Assembly (NCBI RefSeq): GCF_024139115.2
Contig: NW_026943222.1
Location: 124,001 to 188,000, forward strand
DNA: 64,000 bases
Source: Armigeres subalbatus
Taxonomy: Eukaryota > Arthropoda > Insecta > Diptera > Culicidae
Direction of reading: 5' to 3'
Part shown: one piece after another, positions 1 through 9,634 of the stretch
Layout: each line of letters begins with the position of its first letter
How positions within the stretch are numbered: the first letter of the stretch is position 1
Made by a program: the position numbers and the translations under genes
Notes under the pieces: generated by a model
Database searches by the model: none
What the model was told of the DNA's origin: nothing
What the model saw: only the letters and a program-made list of their open reading frames with translations

Positions 1-222
1 AGAGCCAATTATACTGATATGGCTTTCTACAAATGACAATAAACACTTGTTGTGTTTGCTCGCTCGGATCAGTAAATCCACCTAAGGTAGATACTATTAT
101 TTCCTAATCACGGTTTTGTGCTAGGTACTAACTTGTAGTTCAACTTTTAATGTATTTAACAAGTAAAATAAAGATAATTTAACTGCATATTATAGTATCA
201 ACAGGCGCACTATTCGCACACA
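1..222 (-). repeat. Partial 3' LTR of BEL/Pao retrotransposon
   Basis: On the minus strand a purine run (plus positions 223-230) is followed directly by TGTGTGCGAATAGTGC, the layout of a polypurine tract and an LTR start. It lies 166 bp beyond the stop codon of the BEL/Pao pol remnant (388-390). The LTR runs off the window edge and no second copy is present here, so its identity rests on position and the TG start. Confidence 0.45.
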
Positions 223-387
223 CTTTTTTTTACCTATTGTCCATATAATACCAACGTCATATACCTATCGGTTGACGTGCAGATCTATTTTGTCAATGTC
301 GACTCAAGCATGGTGTTAGGGAAGTATGTGCGCACCGTCCGAGGGACATCACACTCGAACCCAGTATGCGGACCAGTCAGGTCCCGC

Positions 388-440
388 TTACTCCTTATCG
401 CGCCGAATGTCCAACACCGTCAGCTTAACAGTTGGTCTTT
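388..440 (-). pseudogene. BEL/Pao pol, last 16 codons (DUF5641 end), cut off by the Penelope insertion
   Basis: Read on the minus strand from 438, this encodes a short tail beginning RPTVKLTVLDIR and ending at a TAA at 388-390. The minus-strand pol reading frame near 4930 ends with ERPTV right at the other side of the Penelope insert, and the shared bases are the 16-bp target duplication. The two parts are therefore the same gene end, split by 4.5 kb of inserted DNA. No function is expected. Confidence 0.65.
425..440. repeat. 16-bp target site duplication, left copy
   Basis: TTAACAGTTGGTCTTT occurs here and again at 4917-4932, on either side of the palindromic Penelope pair. Both copies sit at the same codons of the BEL/Pao pol gene, so this is a true insertion duplication. 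Confidence 0.85.
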
Positions 441-524
441 TTGGGGATTTCGACTGGAATAGTTGCTAATTTTCAGGATTTTCGGCTTTCAGTCACATGA
501 AAATGTTGATAATTTCAAATCATT

Positions 525-564
525 GCCAACGTTTCGATCCGGGGGTTTGGATCTTCATCAGGGC
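525..564 (-). ncRNA. Hammerhead-ribozyme-like motif of Penelope copy A
   Basis: On the minus strand: GCC (564-562), CTGATGA (561-555), a 5-bp stem GATCC/GGATC closing a short C-rich loop, GAAAC (535-531), GTT (530-528) and GGC (527-525). This matches the hammerhead core order with stem I as GCC/GGC and a possible cleavage triplet GUU. Penelope-like elements are known to carry minimal hammerheads in their terminal repeats. One extra A between CTGATGA and stem II departs from the ideal consensus, so activity is uncertain. Confidence 0.6.
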
Positions 565-938
565 CTGTCATTTATTGGCGATACGGTAATAAATTGCAAT
601 GGTACATAAGCGAAATATTGTGTGACTTACTCGAGATTAATCAACCTGTCTATTGAAGTGTGGGTCACACGATGGACTGTCAGGTGGGTTGGGGTAAACT
701 GCACTAGGTTCACTATTGTTTGTTTGTTTGTTAAATTTGGAAAATCGAGTTTAGTATACTAAGTGTTTGAAGGGGATGCATGATATCATCTTACTTTGTC
801 CCAGCACCATAAACAAGATGGGTGGGTGGTGAAGAACAGGATGGGCACTACACAGTAAGTCACTACGATACACTTCTACCATGACCAGCTGTTGGCAGTT
901 GCTGAACTATAATAATATCGCTGTCGGGTGTTCGTGGT

Positions 939-2531
939 TTAGGGTGGTAATGGGGTGGTCAAGTATGTTTGTGTGGGTTGTGTTGTTGTTAAGTCATGTG
1001 GGTCGTGTCGATAATCTTGGTTTATTGACGACGCATTTCTCTCTTCTCTCTGTGTTTTGATCGTGAAGAGAAGATTTGCGTACGCACAGCTTAGGTTGTC
1101 GGTGTCCGTCCGATGGTTGACCGTGTTAGAGAGTAGTGGCAATATGACACATCTCTAACACTTGGGCTTTACTTCTTGTAGGATTTATCGACGACTGGGG
1201 GATTATGGATGTTGAAGCGGTGTTGATGGGTGATACAGTGGTTAATCAGGGCTGATTTCTCTTGGAGTTGTAGTACTTCTGGGTCTGTGTATTGGTACCC
1301 TTCCAACAGCTGTTTGTCCAATTTGTTCACGTTGGATTGGTGTTCGTACATTCGGATTATGAGTATTGGCAATTCGTACAGTCAATCCTGCAGATGACGT
1401 TGCTTTTGATGAGCTCTGCTATCGGATCCTTCGCATTTTTGACTGTATTGCTGTTGCTGTGTGAGATACCAATATTCAAGCCACTGTTGAGAAGGATATT
1501 TTTGATGTTTGGTGTTAAGCGTTGGATGAATGGGATGGATCTGAAGATAGTGGGTTTATCCGGGGTCTCAATGCGTGGTGGTTGATGTAGTAGTCGATTG
1601 ATGAGCTCGTGGGGATAGTCGTTTTTACTGAGGTGGTGATGAATGAGCTGATCTTGTTGACGTTTATTTCGAATGGTACTTAGGTTACGCACTCTGTCAA
1701 TGAAATTATTGACGACTGCAAGTTTTTGATCCGTGGGGTGGAAGAAGTAGTTCAGAATTCTACCTGAAGAAATTGGTTTCGCATACCAATCAGTTTTAAC
1801 GCTTCCATCATCAAACCTTAATATTAGTAGGTCGAGGAATGGAAGCTGCATGTTTTGCTCAACTTCCGATGTGAAGCTGATATTGGAGTTTTGAGTATTG
1901 AAAATTGCTAATACTGCATTTACTTGATCTTTATGTAGGACAAGAAACAAGTCATCCACGTATTTTCGAATGAATGTCGGAGGAATGTTGGCAGCTGTTA
2001 TTGATCTGTGTAGCAAATTTTCCATCACAATATCAGCCAAAATTGGAGAGAGGGCTTCCCATTGCAGTTCAGATATCTGTAGGTAGAATTTTGCCGGAAA
2101 CAAAAAGAAACTGGCACTGATGCAGAATTCAATAATTTCTAAGAAGAGATCCAAATTTATGCTGGTGTTGTCCCTATTTTGTCCCACATCATGATTATGT
2201 CGTGGATCACCACATCTTTGGTAACATTGGTGAACAAAGACACTGCATCAAATGAAACCAGTACATGGTCTGTTGGTATAACCAGTTGGTTGACATATTC
2301 ACGGAATGTTGTTGAGTCAACAACATTGTATTGACTCGTGAACGATCTTTGGAGAATATCGGCAATGTACTTACATAGGTGGTATGTGGGAGATGTTGTG
2401 TTGGGGACTACTGGTCTTAGAGGAAGATTGGATTTGTGTGCTTTGGGCTGTCCGTATATGCGTGGGCACACAGCGTTGTAGCTTGTGAGTCTGTACTTCA
2501 TGCGAGTGTCTATTAGTTTGAGTGCGTACAA
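939..2531 (-). pseudogene. Penelope-like RT and GIY-YIG endonuclease, copy A, frameshifted
   Basis: This is the coding part of copy A. Visible RT motifs are YGQPKAHK, SFDAVSLFTN (motif A), YVDDLFLVLH (motif C) and LPFLDLLILRF. The C-terminal part continues with VICRIDCTNC and a HQSNVNKL stretch typical of the GIY-YIG region. The reading frame is broken near 2160-2187, where the two frames overlap, near 1360, and between 1169 and 1142. It starts inside the RT without the ADKGN region. In the family the RT primes on DNA ends and the endonuclease nicks the target. This copy cannot make a full protein. Confidence 0.8.
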
Positions 2532-2640
2532 CCATTCATTAACAAAAATGCTCTACTAACTAGCCAACCGTTAGCCAAATTTTGTCGAAACGCAGCAAAC
2601 ATCACTAAGAAATTCATCTTTAACAATCCGGACGCATGAA

Positions 2641-4442
2641 TCACCGAAGCTGACAAGGGAAACCGCAGTCATTATGTATTTGGCGGACTACGACAACAAG
2701 TTATCACAGCTGATCGCAAACACCAATACGTATCAACAGCTGAATCTGAAATCTGATCCCACTGACAGATAAAAACGTAAAAGCAATAGATCATACAGAG
2801 GTTGTACGCACTAAACTAATAGACACTCACACGAAATACAAACTCACAAGCTATAACGCTGTGTGCCCACGCATATACGGACAGCCCAAAGCACACAAAT
2901 CCAATCTTCCTCTAAGACCAGTAGTCCCCAACACAACATCTCCCACATACCACCTATGTAAGTACATTGCCGATATTCTCCAAAGATCGTTCACGAGTCA
3001 ATACAATGTTGTTGACTCAACAACATTCCGTGAATATGTCAACCAACTGGTTATACCAACAGACCATGTACTGGTTTCATTTGATGCAGTGTCTTTGTTC
3101 ACCAATGTTACCAAAGATGTGGTGATCCACGACATAATCATGATGTGGGACAAAATACGGGACAACACCAGCATAAATTTGGATCTCTTCTTAGAAATTA
3201 TTGAATTCTGCATCAGTGCCAGTTTCTTTTGTTTCCGGCAAAAATTCTACCTACAGATATCTGGAACTGCAATGGGAAGCCCTCTATCTCTCCAATTTTG
3301 GCTGATATTGTGATGGAAAATTTGCTACACAGATCAATAACAGCTGCCAACATTCCTCCGACATTCATTCGAAAATACGTGGATGACTTGTTTCTTGTCC
3401 TACATAAAGATCAAGTAAATGCAGTATTAGCAATTTTCAATACTCAAAACTCCAATATCAGCTTCACATCGGAAGTTGAGCAAAACATGCAGCTTCCATT
3501 CCTCGACCTACTAATATTAAGGTTTGATGATGGAAGCGTTAAAACTGATTGGTATGCGAAACCAATTTCTTCAGGTAGAATTCTGAACTACTTCTCCTTC
3601 CACCCCACGGATCAAAAACTTGCAGTCGTCAATAATTTCATTGACAGAGTGCGTAACCTAAGTACCATTCGAAATAAACGTCAACAAGATCAGCTCATTC
3701 ATCACCACCTCAGTAAAAACGACTATCCCCACACGCTCATCAATCGACTCCTACATCAACCACCACGCATCGAGACCCCGGATAAACCCACTATCTTCAG
3801 ATCCATCCCATTCATCCAAGGCTTAACACCAAACATCAAAAATATCCTTCTCAACAGTGGCTTGAATATTGGTATCTCACACAGCAACAGCAACACAGTA
3901 TGACATGTTTACAAAAAGCGAAGGATCCGATAGCAGAGCTCATCAAAAGCAACGTCATCTACAGGATTGACTGTACGAATTGCCCTAGTAAATATATCGG
4001 TATGACGACCAATAAGCTCAGAACTCGAATGTACGGACACCAATCCAACATCAACAAATTGGACAAACAGCTGTTGGAAGGATACCAATACACAGACCCA
4101 GAAGTACTACAACTCCAAGAGAAATCAGCCCTGATTAACCACTGCATCACCCATCAACACCGCTTCAACATCCAAAATCCCACAATCGTCGATAAATCCT
4201 ACAAGAAGCAAGCTCTGCAAGTGTTAGAGATGTGTCATATTGCCACTACCTCTAACACGGTCAACCATCGGACGGACACCGACAACCTAAGCTGTGCGTA
4301 CGCAAATCTTCTCTTCACGATCAAAACACAGAGAGAAGAGAGAAATGCGTCGTCAATAAACCAAGATTATCGACACGACCCACATGACTTAACAACAACA
4401 CAACCCACACAAACATACTTGACCACCCCATTACCACCCTAA
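2641..4442 (+). pseudogene. Penelope-like RT and GIY-YIG endonuclease, copy B, frameshifted
   Basis: The coding order is: an ADKGN motif near 2652 (shifted by one base relative to VIMYLADYDNK just after it), YGQPKAHK near 2877, SFDAVSLFTN (motif A, about 3077-3106), GTAMGSPLS (motif B, about 3264), YVDD (3375-3386, motif C), LPFLDLLI, then a GIY-YIG endonuclease with VIYRIDC and KYIGMTTNKLRTRM (about 3955-4040) and a conserved NHCITHQHRFN block. Frame breaks lie near 2670, between the zinc-like and RT parts, near 3290, and at 3900-3903. It is more complete than copy A but still not intact. The last part ends at a TAA at about 4440. Confidence 0.85.
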
Positions 4443-4821
4443 ACCACGAACACCCGACAGCGATATTATTATAGTTCAGCAACTGCCAACAGCTGGTCAT
4501 GGTAGAAGTGTATCGTAGTGACTTACTGTGTAGTGCCCATCCTGTTCTTCACCACCCACCCATCTTGTTTATGGTGCTGGGACAAAGTAAGATGATATCA
4601 TGCATCCCCCCCCCCCAAACACTTAGTATACTAAACTCGATTTTCCAAATTTAACAAACAAACAAAACAATAGTGAACCTAGTGCAGTTTACCCCAACCC
4701 ACCTGACAGTCCATCGTGTGACCCACACTTCAATAGACAGGTTGATTAATCTCGAGTAAGTCACACAATATTTCGCTTATGTACCATTGCAATTTATTAC
4801 CGTATCGCCAATAAATGACAG

Positions 4822-4861
4822 GCCCTGATGAAGATCCAAACCCCCGGATCGAAACGTTGGC
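4822..4861 (+). ncRNA. Hammerhead-ribozyme-like motif of Penelope copy B
   Basis: The order is GCC (4822-4824), CTGATGA (4825-4831), stem II GATCC (4833-4837) with GGATC (4846-4850), GAAAC (4851-4855), GTT (4856-4858), GGC (4859-4861). An outer AAAT/ATTT pairing could extend stem I beyond an internal loop. It is identical in core to the motif in copy A. The extra A at 4832 and the near absence of stem III mean it would probably act, if at all, as a dimer. Confidence 0.6.
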
Positions 4862-4916
4862 AATGATTTGAAATTATCAACATTTTCATGTGACTGAAAG
4901 CCGAAAATCATGAAAA

Positions 4917-4932
4917 TTAACAGTTGGTCTTT
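4917..4932. repeat. 16-bp target site duplication, right copy
   Basis: This is the same TTAACAGTTGGTCTTT as at 425-440. It marks the right edge of the Penelope pair insertion into the BEL/Pao pol gene. Confidence 0.85.
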
Positions 4933-5212
4933 CGTAGACGCCGCACGCTTTACTTGTCACTCCGAGAACCCATCCATTGGGCCAGCAATTCCTCGGGTGT
5001 TCAGGATCTGCTAGAACTACGATGTCACCTACCTGAAGCGGTTTCACCTTGTCGTGCCATTCCGTACGTCGAGTTATGTCGGCAAGGTAATCCCTAACCC
5101 AACGCTTCCAAAACAGAGTCGTCAACCATTGAGAAGTAGGATGTCCTCGACATACAACCGCAGGATCTGTATTCAGCAAAGTTAAAGGCTTCGAACCGTC
5201 CGAGGAACCCAA
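4917..5212 (-). pseudogene. BEL/Pao pol C-terminal domain (DUF5641)
   Basis: On the minus strand this encodes a DUF5641-type region with the marks WKRWVRDYL, RRTEWHDK, VGDIVVLADPEHPRN and WPNGWVLGV followed by GVYERPTV. In BEL/Pao elements this domain follows the integrase core. It overlaps in another frame with the integrase part ending at 5094, a frameshift. Its natural end lies at 388-440. Confidence 0.8.
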
Positions 5213-6230
5213 AAGGAAGTGATTCGGTGTAAGTGCTGGGGACGCTTCGTCGTCGCGTCAAAGCGTTCCGTAGCTCCTCATCGGTTAGTCTTAGTGAGTG
5301 TAGAACTTCACTAAGGTTCCGTTTTACCGATTGAACTAGCCGTTCCCAGCTTCCGCCCATATGTGGCGATGCCCGAGGGTTGAACTGCCAAGCTGTTGAA
5401 CCTGTCACGAACTCATGCATCAATTGATTTTCGTCGACCGCTTGATGGAGCTCATGAAGCACCCGATTAGCGCCTATGAAGTTGGTGCCTCTGTCGCTGT
5501 AGAAGCTAGCGGGGGTGCTCCTTCATGCCACGAAGCTCCTTGAAGCCATTATGAAGGAACTAGTAGTTAAAGAGTGAGCTACCTCGATATGAACGGCCCT
5601 TATGGTCAAGCAAGTCATTAGAGCCCCCCATATTTTTTCTACCCATCGACCCACTGTCACTTCTATTGGACCAAAAAAATCAACCCCTACGTGTGCAAAT
5701 GGTCTTATGTATGCAGCAAATCTAGCCGCCGGGAGATCATCCATTTGCGGCGGTTGAGGGAGAACATCTTGATCTTAACACAACTGAAAGTTTCTGCGTA
5801 TAGTTGATAGTGTTTGTCTCAGACGAAAGATGCTGTATTTTTGTCAAACTTCATTAACCACAATCTCGTAGCTACAATGCAGGTATTTCTCATGATAAAA
5901 TGCAAGAAGAAGTAATGTCATTGGGTGCTTCGATGGTAGAATAATTGTTTTTTTTTTGCATTACTGTGAAGATCTGCACACACGTCAATTCTGCCCTTCA
6001 TCCTCATTACGCCCGTCCGTGTCGTCTACGAATGGATTTAGTTTTAGAGTGAACACATCTTCGAGATCCGTCTAACTGTTGTTGCTTCCGCCTCCAAGAT
6101 TGTGACTTCATCCCGGTAAACATCTCTTTGCGCTTATCTATAATGGTATGCCTCAGCCTTTTGAAGTTCAGCTCGTGATAAAGGTCCAGTCATCAATGAA
6201 TATTTGTTGCGACTTTGTCGTAGATTCGAG
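5094..6230 (-). pseudogene. BEL/Pao integrase, frameshifted
   Basis: The minus strand shows a degenerate zinc-binding region (about 5930-5765, with FYHEKYLHCS and FQLC), then PFAHVGVDFFGPI with the first catalytic Asp near 5681, IRAVHIEVAHSL, YSDRGTNFIGANR with the second Asp near 5490, and SPHMGGSWERLV with the catalytic Glu near 5340. Stops and frame changes occur near 5745, 5523 and 5200. The catalytic triad is still readable but spread over several frames. Confidence 0.75.
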
Positions 6231-6404
6231 CAGAATCGGCATGCGTATCCAATTACTGCTAACAAACGTCACCAACTTGAAAATTTGCTCGCGTCGATTT
6301 CTGGCTCCATTATCTTAAAATGGAGTAGGATGCTGGATCTCATATCTTCCTCGATGAAGATTGATTTTTGGTCACGTCTGTTCCGCTCCCATCAGGAACT
6401 TAGG

Positions 6405-6967
6405 TCAATTGTACCACCTGCTCTCCGAGGACAGATCGGGTTGATTCCGCCACCTAGTTCCGTCATCCGCTACATTGGATCGAGCTGGAACCCAACGCCA
6501 TTCGTTAATATCCGTCGACTTCAGGATTTCGCTGATTCTAGAACCAACGAAGGCACTGTACCTTTTGTGGTCGACACGTAGACAACAAAGAACGTTTCTT
6601 GAATCGGTCAACCCAGTCAACACAAACTCGTATATGAGGCTATATAAGATGCTAATGTGGAGGCCATATACCTACAAGTTGTATGGGGAAGTACGTATAT
6701 CGCCTCCACTTTAGCATCTTATATGACATTATATACGATCTTGTGTTGACTGGGAAGATATTCATCGTAAGGATCTGTGTAACGCTAGCTGCCAGTCTGC
6801 AGCCAAGAACCGCAGCCTGTAGTTCTAGCCGTGGAATTGAAGTATATTTAATTGGTCCTACTCGCGTCTTGGCTGCTACTAAAGTACATTCCACCTATTC
6901 AGCTGCCGCAATTCGTAAGAACACAACAGCCACTATTGCAGTTTCGCTGGCGTCTACAAAAACGTGA
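6405..6967 (-). pseudogene. BEL/Pao RNase H region, split by a hairpin insertion
   Basis: The minus strand encodes ARVGPIKYTSIPRLELQAAVLG (read in part near 6860-6810) and then, after a 143-bp insertion at 6612-6754, LTDSRNVLCCLRVDHKRY and EWRWVPARSNVADDGTRW in parts. These are the usual BEL RNase H blocks, with TDS in place of the common WTDS. The insertion separates the two halves. Confidence 0.75.
6612..6754. mobile_element. 143-bp hairpin MITE inside BEL/Pao RNase H
   Basis: The ends are CCCAGTCAACACAA and TTGTGTTGACTGGG. Inner arms match as well (GATGCTAATGTGGAGGC with GCCTCCACTTTAGCATC), so almost the whole element folds on itself. It interrupts the RNase H reading frame. No clear target duplication is visible, so the superfamily is open. 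Confidence 0.7.
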
Positions 6968-6979
6968 ATTTCGATAGCA

Positions 6980-7810
6980 TTAGCTTCTGTAGATGATAGA
7001 ATGCGTCAATAACATCTTGGAATCCGCAACTTTTCCAATTCTGGAATCAGGACCAACCAATCCAAGCCCAACTGCTTTGTCCACTGTTTCGACGTTTGCC
7101 TCCATATCGTCCACGAAGTGGCGTTTCCTTATGACCGCTACTGCTTCAGGATGCTCTTCTCCAAATCTGTCGGCATTCTTGTTTTTAACGAACTGAGCAG
7201 TAGCGGGAGAACAACAAGCTCCGAAAGCCTGCATGACAAAGATTTTAAGTTCCCCACTTCCTCCTCTATCTCGCCACAGGAAACGCTGAGATTGTTGGTC
7301 TTCAGGAGTTATTGCTACCTGATGAAACATTTCACGAATGTCAGCACAAAGGCCGATTCGATGTTCACGAAACTGGTACAGAATGCCTACCAGCGAGGCT
7401 AATTATTGATCAGGGCCGGTAAGGAGGCCAGAGTTCAACGAAGTTCCATATGCGGGTGCTGCAGCATCCCATACAATACTTAACTTTCCAGGCTCTTTCG
7501 GATTATACACCGGAAATATTGGTATCACCCGTTGGTATTCTTTCGCTAGCTCACCTGCTGTCAACTCACGTATGTATTTTTTTTGCTTTATACTCTGCAA
7601 TCTCCTCATGCATGGTGTTTGACAACTCTCCATTGCTCTCCATGCGCTTTTCAAGGCATTTCCAGCGGCGCACGACAGTAGCTTTATTGTCCGGTAGTCG
7701 AATTTTATCGGCACGCCACAGAAAACCAGTTTCGTAGCGCTCGTCGTTGAATCATGTGCGAGATTCGAGAATCGATAGGGCATGTTCATCATCTTTTGAA
7801 AGTTGCTCAT
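6980..7810 (-). pseudogene. BEL/Pao reverse transcriptase, frameshifted
   Basis: On the minus strand the N-terminal RT part (7810-7403) includes YIRELTAGELAKEY and IFPVYNPKEPGKLSIVWD. The second part (7330-6980) includes MFHQVAITPEDQQSQRFLWR, AFGACCSPATAQFVKN and the catalytic HFVDDME (about 7117-7106). These are the BEL/Pao versions of RT motifs. A gap and frame change separate the two parts. Confidence 0.8.
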
Positions 7811-7917
7811 CTTGATTCGATTTGACTACTAAACTATCAATGGAAAAGTAATCTTTAACCATCTGGTGAAGACGCATCTCACTTTGCTTATTACAGGTGC
7901 AGATATGGTACGTATGA

Positions 7918-8385
7918 CTAGTGCTCATGGAGTTCGCTGTTGCCCAGCCGCCATAGATAGACTGTCCAGCCGAGATTAGTCTTCAAGGCAATCGGCTCCC
8001 CTATCCTGCCTTCAAGGCTCTTTCGCACCAACACAATAGTGGTATGATCAGTATCCGTGGTTGAACTTATGAGTATGACTCCACGGGTAATCAGCGCAAG
8101 TACCCGTGATTCGATAACCGCAGATCCACGGCAAGTTGCTGGTCGATAAATGTCAGTTCTAACTCGTCGTCCAGAAAGGCATGACATTTTACCTTTTTCT
8201 CCAAACAGTGTTACAGGCAGATAGTGGAACGAACTCGGCCCTGTTCCAAATTGATGCGTGTTTACGTTTCGCTCTTCGTTCTGCCTTGAAGGAGCACTCT
8301 TGATGAAAGAATCACTAGTTGAAGCATATGGTGCAGCTAGATTTTTGTGGAGAAGTACGTGGTGCTTGAATGTGCAACCATTCAC
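7918..8385 (-). pseudogene. BEL/Pao gag end and protease region
   Basis: The minus-strand frame begins with GCTFKHHVLLHKNL, which follows the gag cysteine cluster, then FHYLPVTLFGEKGKMS, the typical lead-in to the BEL protease, and ends near IALKTNLGWTVY, typical of the linker before RT. The protease active-site block (LDEGSS-like) is not readable here, so that part seems lost or scrambled. Confidence 0.65.
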
Positions 8386-9491
8386 CTCTGTGCTGCCGGA
8401 GACATTTGCGGCAGAAGTTAAATCCTCGAACTTCTAGTCGCCCATCTTGCTTCGTCAACAGTTCCAGAAAAAGCTTACATTTTCCCAAACATTTACATGT
8501 TCCTTTGTAAGCCGGACAGGGTCTGCTTTCTACAATAATTGGAATTGGTGAACTTCTTCTAGATGTGTGGACAGGCTCATCCCTATCCTTGATTGGAATT
8601 TCGACGTGAGTGTTTACATATTTCTCCTTGTGGATTCCTCGAAAATCCTGATTCTTGTTGCCACTATACCAGCTATGCGGCTCGAAAACTACGTTCACGT
8701 CCTCCGATAGCGTGTAGATTCAGCGACTGAATATAGTCAGCTTTCGCTTGTACCGCACCCAGTCGAGCTTTGTCTGCGGTGGCAGCTTCCTGACAGATTA
8801 TTTGAGGAGCGTCGCATCGCACATGTACTCCTTTTCACCGCAAGATTCAATCGTAGCACACAGCTTATGCACTTCTAGTGCGTAATCTACCAACTTGTCC
8901 ATCGCGTCTGGTTTAATGATTGGCATAGACATAATCTTCTCCAAATCGCAATTTCAACGCACCAATCGCTTTTTCGATGGTTTCAGAGCGCATCAAGAAA
9001 CTTCGGCATTGAAAGCATCTCCCTTCAGGCAGCTTCTCAGGCGAATCATGTTTTCCGCATCCGTATATCCGCACATGTTCGTGGTGTCCTCGTACGTCGA
9101 CAAGAACATTGGACATTCTTCAGGATTGCCGCTGAACTTTGGTAGCTCACGAGGAACAACCTGTCTTGCTATGTTTCTTGATTGCTGTACCTCTCCCACC
9201 GAAAGTCTACCACTTTCGCATTTTAAGCTCTTCTTCGAATTCACTCTGCACCGTTGGTTACAAACTTCACTACCACTACGTTCAGTTTCACTGTTAGATG
9301 ATTCCTGTTCACTTCCGGGTTCGCCACTAGATGATTCATTACAACAAGTGAGAAGGCCAACAAAGATAACCACGGGATAATTAAAGGCGACTACTCCAGT
9401 AGGATTCGACGGCAGCCACAGGAGGCACCCAACAATAATGAGTGAATCAAAAAATAATTCTTCTGGCAATGCGTTAGCAATGGAGGTGGTA
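8315..9491 (-). pseudogene. BEL/Pao gag, frameshifted
   Basis: On the minus strand VPRELPKFSGNPEECPMFLS and MIRLRSCLKGDAF match the conserved DUF1759 gag block of BEL/Pao. A frameshift leads to SETIEKAIGALKLRFGE (about 8990-8930). Further down (8698-8315) CPAYKGTCKCLGKC and FCRKCLRQHRGE form the cysteine-rich nucleic acid binding cluster; one expected Cys is Tyr. The N-terminal part upstream of about 9340 is hydrophobic and not typical of gag, so the exact border with other DNA is uncertain. Confidence 0.75.
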
Positions 9492-9504
9492 AAGCCTTCT
9501 GCCA
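9492..9504. repeat. 13-bp target duplication of the Jockey-like LINE, left
   Basis: AAGCCTTCTGCCA occurs here and at 13850-13862, exactly bounding the LINE. Confidence 0.75.
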
Positions 9505-9634
9505 TCAGACCGCATCGTGCTTTCGTGCTGTTCTTCTCTATTTGCGGAAGGAAGTTTTTAATACTACCCGAAGCTATTTTAATTTCAACGGTGCTTCTTA
9601 GCGCTATTTCTACCCACTGATCCCGTTACGATCT

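Larger units (their letters stand above)
467..2533 (-). mobile_element. Penelope-like element, copy A (left arm of palindrome)
   Basis: The segment is a near-identical inverted copy of 2800-4919. It encodes, on the minus strand, Penelope-type reverse transcriptase followed by a GIY-YIG endonuclease region, then a noncoding 3' part of about 450 bp holding a hammerhead-like motif. It begins abruptly at 2533 inside the RT, without the upstream part that copy B keeps, so it is 5' truncated. Confidence 0.85.
2534..4919 (+). mobile_element. Penelope-like element, copy B (spacer plus right arm of palindrome)
   Basis: Copy B points away from copy A. Its first 266 bp (2534-2799) are unique and form the loop of the palindrome; the rest mirrors copy A almost base for base. 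It encodes more of the N-terminal RT than copy A. The 3' noncoding part (about 4443-4919) ends next to the target duplication. A C-run at 4607-4616 is longer than its mirror in copy A, an expected slippage difference. Confidence 0.85.
4917..9491 (-). mobile_element. BEL/Pao LTR retrotransposon, main internal part, decayed
   Basis: Read on the minus strand the order is gag (DUF1759-like), CCHC-type cysteine cluster, protease region, RT, RNase H, integrase and DUF5641, which is the BEL/Pao order. The element continues at 1-440 beyond the Penelope insertion, where it reaches its 3' LTR. No 5' LTR is seen: the gag side ends at the Jockey-like LINE at 9505. Many frameshifts and stops show that it is dead. 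Confidence 0.85.

Noticed and set aside
6204..6581. Plus-strand 125-codon frame
   Set aside because: It is the opposite strand of the BEL RNase H and integrase region.
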